From assembly GCA_023301795.1 (NCBI GenBank), contig JALZVU010000192.1, positions 1-39,042 of the forward strand: 39,042 nucleotides of DNA, written 5' to 3'. The translations under genes were made by a program, and so were the position numbers. The DNA is from Granulosicoccus sp. GTDB lineage: Bacteria; Pseudomonadota; Gammaproteobacteria; Granulosicoccales; Granulosicoccaceae. Shown here piece after piece: positions 1 through 6,060 of the stretch. The notes beneath the pieces are model-generated. The model was given only the letters and a program-made list of their open reading frames with translations. It searched no databases and was not told the origin of the DNA. The number at the start of each line of letters is the position of its first letter. The stretch's first letter is position 1.

Positions 1-791
1 CCTTCACCACGGACACCCTCAGTAATGAGAACTCCAGCGCCGTAAATGCCTGTGGGATGGAATTGAACAAATTCCATATCCTGTAGAGGTAGACCAGCAC
101 GAAGCGCCATGGCGTTGCCGTCACCCGTGCAGGTATGCGCAGAGGTAGCAGAGAAATACGTGCGTCCACATCCACCTGTAGCAAGCACCACTTGATGAGC
201 GCGAAACTTATGCAGTTCACCGGTGGCAAGGTCGAGTGATACCACCCCACGACAAACCCCATCATCCATTATCAGGTCGGTGGCAAAGTGCTCAATGTAA
301 AACTCAGCCTTGTGCTTCAGGGACTGTTGATAAAGCGTGTGCAAAATGGCGTGCCCGGTTCTGTCCGCAGCCGCACATGTTCTCTCAGCGGTTCCTTCTC
401 CAAAGTGAGTAGTCATTCCGCCAAATGGTCGCTGATATATCTTGCCTTCATCGGTACGTGAAAACGGTACACCGAAATGCTCAAGTTCGATGACAGCAGG
501 AGCAGCTTCACGGCACATGTATTCGATACAGTCTTGGTCGCCCAACCAGTCAGAGCCTTTAATAGTGTCGTACATGTGCCACGTCCAGTGGTCTTCACCC
601 ATGTTGCCAAGTGCTGCACTCATGCCGCCCTGGGCCGCAACGGTATGCGAACGGGTAGGGAATACCTTGGTAACACAGGCAGTGGAAAGTCCTTTCGCCG
701 CCATGCCCAGAGTTGCGCGTAATCCTGCACCACCAGCGCCTACAACGATGACGTCATAGTTGTGTTCGATAATTTTATATGCGTTTGTCAT
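1..791 (-). CDS. sdhA: Succinate dehydrogenase flavoprotein subunit SdhA (partial, 3' end outside window)
   Basis: This is the catalytic flavoprotein of respiratory complex II, which oxidises succinate to fumarate on the cytoplasmic face of the inner membrane. Reading the minus strand from the ATG at 791 gives about 263 residues before the window ends. The N-terminus has a Rossmann FAD-binding motif ([13 protein letters not shown]). It is followed by [12 protein letters not shown], whose His is the known site of covalent FAD attachment in the family. Later come the conserved blocks DGGVCRGV-like, [13 protein letters not shown] and [10 protein letters not shown]. It lies 35 bp downstream of sdhD in the same operon, and sdhB would be expected beyond the window. 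Identity is secure; only the C-terminal part is missing. Confidence 0.97.
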   Translation of the reverse strand, partial: MTNAYKIIEHNYDVIVVGAGGAGLRATLGMAAKGLSTACVTKVFPTRSHTVAAQGGMSAALGNMGEDHWTWHMYDTIKGSDWLGDQDCIEYMCREAAPAVIELEHFGVPFSRTDEGKIYQRPFGGMTTHFGEGTAERTCAAADRTGHAILHTLYQQSLKHKAEFYIEHFATDLIMDDGVCRGVVSLDLATGELHKFRAHQVVLATGGCGRTYFSATSAHTCTGDGNAMALRAGLPLQDMEFVQFHPTGIYGAGVLITEGVRGE

Positions 792-826
792 ATTGTTTGT
801 CAGTCTTGCCTGTCAGTCAGTACGAA

Positions 827-1210
827 TCAGCTGGCGAAAGCGATTCGCAACACGGAGAAAACACCAGTTATACCCATCGCAACTGCGATGAAGGTAACGC
901 CGATAATGGCTGCTGTCCGTGGGCCATGTGAACTAACGTAGTCTTCGATTACCGTTTGCAGCCCGAGGCGCGAATGGTAGAAACCTGCGGTCATGAATAG
1001 AATCATAACAATGGCATTAAACGGTTGTGATAACCATTCACGTATGGCCAGGTAATCCATGCTGGGTAACTTGGCAATTGAGAAGGCTAGCCATAGCACC
1101 AACGGTATCAGCGCGATAGCGGTAAGACGCTGAACCCAGAAATGCTCAGTACCTTCTTTGGCAGATCCAAGGCCCTTGACCCGAGAAAGTGGTGTGCGAA
1201 AGTTGCTCAT
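827..1210 (-). CDS. sdhD: Succinate dehydrogenase membrane anchor subunit SdhD
   Basis: This is one of the two small membrane anchors of complex II, which carry heme b and the ubiquinone site. I place the start at ATG 1210 (MSNFRTPLSRVKGLG..., 127 aa). An upstream in-frame Met would extend the protein far into sdhC, whereas this start makes the usual 4-bp ATGA overlap with the sdhC stop. Three hydrophobic helices are visible. The segment FYHSRLGLQTVIEDYV matches the region of E. coli SdhD that carries the heme-ligand His71 and quinone-site Tyr83. Length is normal for the family. Confidence 0.93.
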   Translation of the reverse strand: MSNFRTPLSRVKGLGSAKEGTEHFWVQRLTAIALIPLVLWLAFSIAKLPSMDYLAIREWLSQPFNAIVMILFMTAGFYHSRLGLQTVIEDYVSSHGPRTAAIIGVTFIAVAMGITGVFSVLRIAFAS

Positions 1211-1593
1211 GATGCGATTGCCACCATCCAAGTGATAACAGAGATAACTCCAGATCCAATCAGGCACAGATTGCCAGATTTTTTCGCGTCTTCCAGATCA
1301 AGCCCGCGACCGACATCCCAAAACAGGTGCCGAATGCCATTGGCCATGTGGTAATACAAAGTTACTGTGAAGATAAACAGCACTAAACTTCCGAACCAAG
1401 AGTTGGCGATACCTGATACGAAAGCGTAGCTCTCAGGTGTGCCAGCCGCGCTTGCAATAAGCAGCACCAGCAGAACGATGGCAGCACTATTGGCCACACC
1501 GGTAATTCTGTGGGTAATGGACAAATAGGCCGTTAAAGGCAGCTTGTAATGCTGCAAATGCGGGGATAGGGGGCGTGTGTCGTTCCAGGCCAT
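1207..1593 (-). CDS. sdhC: Succinate dehydrogenase cytochrome b556 subunit SdhC
   Basis: This is the membrane anchor and cytochrome b subunit of complex II, 128 aa, with three transmembrane helices. The N-terminal signature RPLSPHLQHYKLPLTAYLSI, followed by HRITGV, is the first family signature and includes the Ser and Arg of the quinone pocket. The second signature, HMANGIRHLFWDVG, holds the conserved heme-ligand His. Its stop overlaps the sdhD start (ATGA), so the two are translationally coupled. The ATG at 1593 lacks a strong Shine-Dalgarno sequence, but it gives the correct N-terminal length. Confidence 0.95.
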   Translation of the reverse strand: MAWNDTRPLSPHLQHYKLPLTAYLSITHRITGVANSAAIVLLVLLIASAAGTPESYAFVSGIANSWFGSLVLFIFTVTLYYHMANGIRHLFWDVGRGLDLEDAKKSGNLCLIGSGVISVITWMVAIAS

Positions 1594-1711
1594 TCGTTGG
1601 TATCCAATGAGGGTTGGTGATTGTGAGCGTATTTCGGACTATTCGTTCGGCTACAAGTATAAGCAAGCAATATGCAAACCTATAAACGTCAAATTTGGCA
1701 GCTTGCAACGG

Positions 1712-2011
1712 TTAAAAATCTGTACAGCGTCCCTTTTTTTCCCAATCTCCATATCGGGTAGGTTCCAATCCTGCCTGACCACCGTGCTCTACGGGGCGAG
1801 AATACGGTAAATTTTTGTCTGGAGCCGATGCATTTTGTGCCACGTGGACAGGCTTGTCTGTCAACGACAGTTTGCTGGCTGATTTTTCTTCTGAGTGGAC
1901 TGTTTGATCCACATCAATCGTATTTTGGTCCTTGCGCTGCGCAGTGATGACCCCACCTTCGGTGTTATCGTTTGTTGCTGCGTCAGGCTTAGAATTTTGT
2001 TGGTTCGACAC
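1712..2011 (-). CDS. Succinate dehydrogenase assembly factor 4-like protein (DUF1674)
   Basis: A 99-aa protein with a polar, disordered N-terminal half (many Asn, Asp, Gln, Ser, Lys). The conserved C-terminal block YSRPVEHGGQAGLEPTRYGD continues to WEKKGRCTDF. That block is the hallmark of DUF1674, the bacterial counterpart of mitochondrial SDHAF4/Sdh8. SDHAF4 is known to bind flavinylated SdhA and help it join SdhB. The gene starts with GTG at 2011, preceded by AAAGGA about 11 bp upstream. It lies 118 bp upstream of sdhC on the same strand, so it probably heads the sdh operon. Family and context agree; the assembly role here is inferred from the homologue. Confidence 0.85.
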   Translation of the reverse strand: MSNQQNSKPDAATNDNTEGGVITAQRKDQNTIDVDQTVHSEEKSASKLSLTDKPVHVAQNASAPDKNLPYSRPVEHGGQAGLEPTRYGDWEKKGRCTDF

Positions 2012-2149
2012 TGAAAAATTGGTCCTTTAAATAAAGTCAATCAGACTTATAGAGTAAACACTATCATTTTTGCGGCGCAATCTAAAGGAAATACCGATGT
2101 TATGGTACTAACAGACACCACGGCGATGGCCGTTCAGGAATAGAATAAA

Positions 2150-3217
2150 ATGACTCAACAATGGCTTGAAACTCTGGGCGATAACGGCGCAATTGCCGGT
2201 TCAGCTGCAGATTCGGTAACCGAGTTGAAGGGTTATACGACAGCAATGCTTCCGCAGTTATCTGCGCTCAGCGATCATTCTGCATACGAGATAACGGGTG
2301 AGGATGCGACAGCCTTTCTGCAAGGGCAGTTCTGCAACGATCTAGCCAAGGTATCGGCCACACAGGCGCAAATTACAGGCTACTGCACCCCCAAAGGCAG
2401 ACTCTTGGCGTTACCCACTATTGTTGGGTGGGAAGGTGGCTACAGGCTGATCGTGCCAAACAGTGTGGCAGAGGCTTTTATCAAACGGCTGACCATGTTC
2501 GTCATGCGCTCCAAGGTTACTATCAAGCCGCTGGAGGATTGGGCGGTTGTGGGTATTACTGCTACTCCTGATGGTAACCTGGGCAAGGCTGGCAGTATTG
2601 TTGGACCATTGCCCAGTGGTGACGACATGGCTGTATCCACTAGCGAAGATGCCCAGCTGATTCGCTGTTCGGATGATCTCAGCGGTGTTCAGCCACGTGC
2701 GCGTTACCTGCGGGTAGCCTCGATAGAGGCGCAGCTGGAACTTTGGAACACCTGCGATGATGCGGAAAAACGCTCAGCGAACGCCTGGCGACTGGCAGAT
2801 GTCTCGGCTGGTGTCCCCAGTATTAAAGAGGGAGTGGTAGAGTCTTTTGTGCCACAAATGATTAACCTGCAGCTTATCAACGGCCTGAGCTTCACCAAAG
2901 GGTGTTACCCGGGGCAAGAGATTGTTGCTCGCATGCAATATCTGGGAAAGTTGAAACGCCACATGCGCGTGTTTTCATTGGCTATATCCGATCAGCCTTT
3001 TAGTGGGTACGAGCATGTGACACCAGGGGCTGCGTTAGTGTCAGGCACTGACCAGAACGCTGGCATTGTGGTGGACGCCATGCCTACATCAGAGGGTGAG
3101 ATACTGGTGCTTGCGGTGACTAAAGTTACAGCGACCGATGAGCCATTCTTACTAGCAGAACATACGCTTGCACCACGCCCAATGCCCTACGAGTTGCCTT
3201 CCATGGAAGTGGCATAA
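2150..3217 (+). CDS. ygfZ: tRNA-modifying/folate-binding protein YgfZ
   Basis: A 355-aa member of the YgfZ/GcvT-like family. These are cytoplasmic, folate-dependent proteins that support assembly or repair of certain Fe-S enzymes and, in E. coli, MiaB-dependent tRNA thiomodification. The diagnostic motif KGCYPGQEIVARMQYLGKLK is at about residues 250-269, with Cys252 in the invariant KGCxxGQE signature. The N-terminal region FLQGQFCNDLAKVS...GYCTPKGR is also typical. The start has AGGAA about 10 bp upstream. It is divergent from the sdh operon and 3 bp from the following DUF2007 gene. Because complex II has Fe-S clusters, the adjacency is functionally sensible, though I infer that link. Confidence 0.93.
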   Translation: MTQQWLETLGDNGAIAGSAADSVTELKGYTTAMLPQLSALSDHSAYEITGEDATAFLQGQFCNDLAKVSATQAQITGYCTPKGRLLALPTIVGWEGGYRLIVPNSVAEAFIKRLTMFVMRSKVTIKPLEDWAVVGITATPDGNLGKAGSIVGPLPSGDDMAVSTSEDAQLIRCSDDLSGVQPRARYLRVASIEAQLELWNTCDDAEKRSANAWRLADVSAGVPSIKEGVVESFVPQMINLQLINGLSFTKGCYPGQEIVARMQYLGKLKRHMRVFSLAISDQPFSGYEHVTPGAALVSGTDQNAGIVVDAMPTSEGEILVLAVTKVTATDEPFLLAEHTLAPRPMPYELPSMEVA

Positions 3218-3220
3218 GCG

Positions 3221-3529
3221 GTGCCGCTGATTTATCGTGCCGCTAACATGGTTGAGGCGCAGCTGGTGGTTGATGAATTACAAAGCGGTGGTCTGCAATC
3301 GCATATCACCGGTTCCTACCTCAGTGGCGCTATCGGCGAGCTACCGCCGGGGGACATCATTGGCGTATGGCTATATGAAGAACAGCACACTGACCGTGCT
3401 CGAGAAATCATCGATGACTTTGAAGCCAGTCAGCAAAGACCTGCCTGGGATTGGCAGTGTGCTAAGTGCAACGAGGAGGTTGGTCGTGAGTTTGGGGCTT
3501 GCTGGAATTGTGGAACTGCCAAGGCTTAG
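3221..3529 (+). CDS. DUF2007 domain protein with C-terminal zinc ribbon
   Basis: A 102-aa protein starting with GTG, 3 bp after the ygfZ stop, so probably co-transcribed and translationally coupled. The N-terminal part (IYRAANMVEAQLVVDELQSG, then GGLQSHITG and GVWLYEEQHTDRAREIIDDF) is the ferredoxin-like DUF2007 fold, annotated as a putative signal-transducing domain. At the C-terminus, WQCAKCNEEVGREFGACWNC has two CxxC pairs and should bind one zinc ion. The biochemical role of this family is not established and I do not assign one. Confidence 0.85.
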   Translation: MPLIYRAANMVEAQLVVDELQSGGLQSHITGSYLSGAIGELPPGDIIGVWLYEEQHTDRAREIIDDFEASQQRPAWDWQCAKCNEEVGREFGACWNCGTAKA

Positions 3530-3591
3530 TGCGTGACTGCCTAGTGCGTGAGTATTTGCTTTGGGTGCTTTGAGTTCTCTGTGTGCACGTT

Positions 3592-3617
3592 ACTGCAGCG
3601 TCAGTTGGCTGCAGTTT
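3592..3617 (+). terminator. Possible terminator of the ygfZ-DUF2007 operon
   Basis: An 8-bp perfect inverted repeat (ACTGCAGC at 3592-3599, GCTGCAGT at 3608-3615) with an 8-nt loop. It is followed by only a short T run, 63 bp after the DUF2007 stop and in a convergent gap. The stem is good but the T tract is weak, so the call is moderate. Confidence 0.45.
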
Positions 3618-3634
3618 AGAGCATGACACTTGCC

Positions 3635-3660
3635 GGTGACTCCACACGTGGACAGTCACC
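3635..3660. repeat. Palindromic element, copy 1 (shared with 7582-7601)
   Basis: A hairpin with 7-bp arms GGTGACT (3635-3641) and AGTCACC (3654-3660) around the core CCACACGTGG. An asymmetric two-base bulge sits after the core. It ends 5 bp from the stop of the convergent kinase gene. The same core and bulge recur at 7582-7601. There is no T tract, so it is not a canonical terminator. It may be a dispersed palindromic repeat. Confidence 0.5.
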
Positions 3661-3665
3661 GACTT

Positions 3666-4316
3666 CTACGGCACGGAAATTATCAAGTCGGCAGTACTAG
3701 CAGGATCATCACGTTTTATGTGGAATCGCTGTGTGGGGAAAAATCTCTCCTCGTAGCGTGCGCGTATGGCATTGATATCCCCATATCGCTGGTCCCGCTG
3801 TCTTTGAAGTACGCGATTCATTGCATCTTCAAAGCTGATATCGAGCCAAATCTTTAGATCAAAATGCTCCCTAAGTTCTTTTCGAAACAAGAACACTCCC
3901 TCAATGATTAGTACGCCCGGACCAATAAACTTGAAGTCCCTTTCAAGAACCTGATCCGTTTCAAGTTCAAGGGTCGGGAGGGTTGCCTTGAAGCTGGTTT
4001 CTTCTCTGGCTGGCAACAGTACCCGATTGACAAGGCTGCTGTAATCAAAGTTATCTTCGAAGTAGCCAGTCACCTGGTCTTCTCGGCAATGGCGAATTTC
4101 TTTGGGTTGCAGAAAATCATCCAGATCGATCTGTGTTGCGACAACATTTTCCGAGGCAAGCGCCTGTGTTAGTTGGGTGGCGAACGTGGACTTACCAGAG
4201 CCATCTACTCCAGAGATGCCAATAATCAGGTTTTTGTCGTTGCTTGCTTGTGTTCGTTGCTTGATGTCTGTTGCTACATCTTCGAGCATATTTGTATCCA
4301 GACGATTGGATTGCAT
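3666..4316 (-). CDS. Uridine kinase-like P-loop kinase
   Basis: A 216-aa soluble kinase of the uridine kinase/phosphoribulokinase/CoaA group. Walker A is GVDGSGKST (residues 36-44). It is followed by the substrate-loop-like segment QIDLDDFLQP and a core strand with VLIIEGVFLFR, where EG is typical of the uridine kinase family. The lid-like RVLQRQRDQR follows. The C-terminus (DDPASTADLII) resembles the family's adenine-binding end. The exact substrate cannot be read from sequence; a (deoxy)nucleoside or small sugar alcohol is possible. It is convergent with the DUF2007 gene. On its 5' side lies the heptamer repeat array disrupted by the IS66 element, which now begins only 60 bp upstream of the start. 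Confidence 0.8.
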   Translation of the reverse strand: MQSNRLDTNMLEDVATDIKQRTQASNDKNLIIGISGVDGSGKSTFATQLTQALASENVVATQIDLDDFLQPKEIRHCREDQVTGYFEDNFDYSSLVNRVLLPAREETSFKATLPTLELETDQVLERDFKFIGPGVLIIEGVFLFRKELREHFDLKIWLDISFEDAMNRVLQRQRDQRYGDINAIRARYEERFFPTQRFHIKRDDPASTADLIISVP

Positions 4317-4348
4317 TTATCAAGGTTCTGTTTGTTGAAAGTTGTGGA

Positions 4349-4376
4349 TTTCTTATTTCTTATTTCTTATTTCTTG
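4349..4376. repeat. Heptamer tandem repeat array, left part
   Basis: Four head-to-tail 7-bp units: TTTCTTA three times, then TTTCTTG. They end exactly at the left boundary of the IS66 element. The array resumes in the same phase to the right of the element at 5901-5935. Confidence 0.9.
4369..4376. repeat. 8-bp target-site duplication, left copy
   Basis: ATTTCTTG lies directly outside the left terminal inverted repeat and is matched by ATTTCTTG at 5900-5907. Eight bases is the duplication length known for IS66-family elements. Some of the match could come from the repeat array itself. Confidence 0.85.
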
Positions 4377-5899
4377 GTTACTACTCAGGCCAATTCCACC
4401 GATTTCGTGCAAAACAGCCAGTAGTAAGCTATCTACATTGAATGCGCCCACCCATCAATCCATCGGATCTAAGCTCAGAGCAGAAAGACGCTTTAATACT
4501 GCAGCTATTCGATCATAATGCACAACTGACAGAGCGGATAAAAGAGCTTGAAAGTCAACGTTCGAAGAATAGCCGCAATAGTAGCAAACCGCCATCAAGC
4601 GATGGCTATGGAAAACCCAAACCAAAAAACACTCGAAAGAAGAGTGGAAAACCATCAGGCGGCCAGCCCGGTCACAAGGGGCAAACACTGGAACAGGTGG
4701 ATGAGCCCGATCAGGTTATCGAACATAGCATTGAGCAGTGCGCGAAGTGTGGGTTGGATCTGAGCTCAACGCCGGTGTGCAATGTTGAGAAGCGCCAAGT
4801 GTTTGATATTCCACCGCCTGCCAAAATACAGGTCTGCGAGCACCGTGCACAAATCAAGACGTGTCCGTGCTGCGAGAATCGCAACAAGGCAAGTTTTCCA
4901 GCACAAGTCAGTCAACCGGTGCAGTACGGTAACCGGATTCAGGCTGTCGCCACGTATCTCAATCAGTATCAGCTTCTACCCTACCTGCGCTTGCAAGAGT
5001 ATTTTCAGGATGTTCATGGATTGCATCTGAGTCAGGGCACGTTGAATAATATTCTCAGACGTGCACATCAGCACCTGGAGCAGTTTGCCGGCAGCGCCAA
5101 GGAGAGTGTGAGCGGTAACGAGGTGGTCCATTTTGATGAGACGGGCATGCGGGTTGTTGAGTCACTGCACTGGTTTCATGTTGCCTCAACCGATTCGATC
5201 ACTAGCTACTTCATACACCCCCGACGCGGAACGCCGGCAATGAAAGACATTGGCATACTCGAAGGGTTTGAAGGCTATGCCGTGCATGATCATTACCCTA
5301 GTTATTACCAGTTTGATCTCTATCATGTTGCGTGCAATGCCCATCAGCTGCGCGAATTGATTCATGCCTACGAAGAGCACCAGCAGCAGTGGGCTCAGAA
5401 AATGATCAGCTGCTTGCTTGAGGCAAAAGCCGAGATAGCCCTCGCCTTAGAGCAAGGAAAGGGGGCACTCAGTGAAGAGCGTGTACGCTATTACGATTCG
5501 CGTTATAGCAGAATCCTGCGCGAAGGGCGCAACGAACTACCAGTACTGGCACGGCCTAAAGAGCTCAAGCGAGGTAGAAAAGCCCAGCACAAGGTTAAAA
5601 ATTTGCATGACCGTCTGGTGGAACACAAACATGAAACCATCGCATTCATCCACGATCTGAGCGTGCCCTTTGACAACAATCAGGGGGAGCGTGATATTCG
5701 TATGGCAAAGACTATACAAAAAATATCTGGTTGTTTTCGTTCACTAACTGGAGCGCAACACTTCTGTCGAATCCGAAGTTACATTTCTACGGCACGAAAA
5801 CAGAAACGCAACATTTATGACGTGCTATGCGACGCTTTTGATGCCAACGCATTCGATCCGTGCACTGGCTGAGTTCTGCATTCTGCCCTGAGTAGTAAC
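4377..5899 (+). mobile_element. IS66-family insertion sequence (complete, 1523 bp)
   Basis: The element is bounded by inverted repeats GTTACTACTCAGGCC (4377-4391) and GCCCTGAGTAGTAAC (5885-5899), which match at 14 of 15 positions. It is flanked by an 8-bp direct repeat, ATTTCTTG. It carries a single full-length transposase gene with all catalytic acidic residues and no tnpA/tnpB accessory genes, as in the single-ORF (ISBst12-like) IS66 subgroup. Intact ends, intact gene and an intact target duplication suggest a fairly recent insertion. I cannot say whether other copies exist. Confidence 0.93.
4442..5872 (+). CDS. IS66-family transposase
   Basis: A 476-aa DDE transposase. The N-terminal region has a leucine-zipper-like helix (LILQLFDHNAQLTERIKELE) followed by the IS66 linker NSSKPPSSDGY. 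A Cys-rich zinc-binding domain (CAKCGLDL ... CPCCENR) covers about residues 98-150. The catalytic core carries Asp232 (VVHFDETGMRV), Asp283 (YAVHDHYPSY) and Glu416 (FDNNQGERDIRM). The downstream KTIQKISGCFRS block is the conserved IS66 C-terminal motif. The ORF is uninterrupted and fills the element between its inverted repeats, so it may be active. Confidence 0.95.
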   Translation: MRPPINPSDLSSEQKDALILQLFDHNAQLTERIKELESQRSKNSRNSSKPPSSDGYGKPKPKNTRKKSGKPSGGQPGHKGQTLEQVDEPDQVIEHSIEQCAKCGLDLSSTPVCNVEKRQVFDIPPPAKIQVCEHRAQIKTCPCCENRNKASFPAQVSQPVQYGNRIQAVATYLNQYQLLPYLRLQEYFQDVHGLHLSQGTLNNILRRAHQHLEQFAGSAKESVSGNEVVHFDETGMRVVESLHWFHVASTDSITSYFIHPRRGTPAMKDIGILEGFEGYAVHDHYPSYYQFDLYHVACNAHQLRELIHAYEEHQQQWAQKMISCLLEAKAEIALALEQGKGALSEERVRYYDSRYSRILREGRNELPVLARPKELKRGRKAQHKVKNLHDRLVEHKHETIAFIHDLSVPFDNNQGERDIRMAKTIQKISGCFRSLTGAQHFCRIRSYISTARKQKRNIYDVLCDAFDANAFDPCTG

Positions 5900-5907
5900 A
5901 TTTCTTG
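5900..5907. repeat. 8-bp target-site duplication, right copy
   Basis: ATTTCTTG lies directly outside the right inverted repeat and is identical to 4369-4376. Confidence 0.85.
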
Positions 5908-5935
5908 TTTCCTATTTCTCGTTGCATATTTCTTG
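5901..5935. repeat. Heptamer tandem repeat array, right part (degenerate)
   Basis: The 7-bp units TTTCTTG, TTTCCTA, TTTCTCG, TTGCATA and TTTCTTG run in perfect 7-bp phase. The first is the duplicated target copy. Joined to 4349-4376 with one target copy removed, they form an original array of eight units between two divergent genes. Confidence 0.75.
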
Positions 5936-5948
5936 TTGGTGTTCAAAG

Positions 5949-5980
5949 TTGACATAAATATACTGTATATAATGCTAGTT
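5949..5980 (+). promoter_or_regulatory. Promoter region with SOS-box-like sequence upstream of the HNH gene
   Basis: TACTGTATATAATGCTAGTT at 5961-5980 matches the first eleven bases of the E. coli LexA consensus. It fits CTG-N10-CAG except for one base (TAG instead of CAG). It overlaps the space downstream of a perfect -35-like TTGACA (5949-5954). A LexA site here would block the promoter. The protein-binding claim is inference, and the -10 placement is uncertain. Confidence 0.45.
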
Positions 5981-6060
5981 AAAATTGTATAAAATTGAGT
6001 CAAGGAATAGATGCGCGATCTGTTAAATTTTATGCTCGAACGCAGGAAAGGAGCTATTTC

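Noticed and set aside
442-759. Plus-strand ORFs opposite sdhA
   Set aside because: They are antisense shadows of a clearly conserved SdhA reading frame.
1594-1711. Separate sdhC promoter in the gap after the SDHAF4-like gene
   Set aside because: TTGACG is visible but no -10 at acceptable spacing follows, so I do not list it.
4349-4376. Possible CRISPR-like repeats
   Set aside because: The units are only 7 bp, directly adjacent and without spacers, so this is a microsatellite and not CRISPR.
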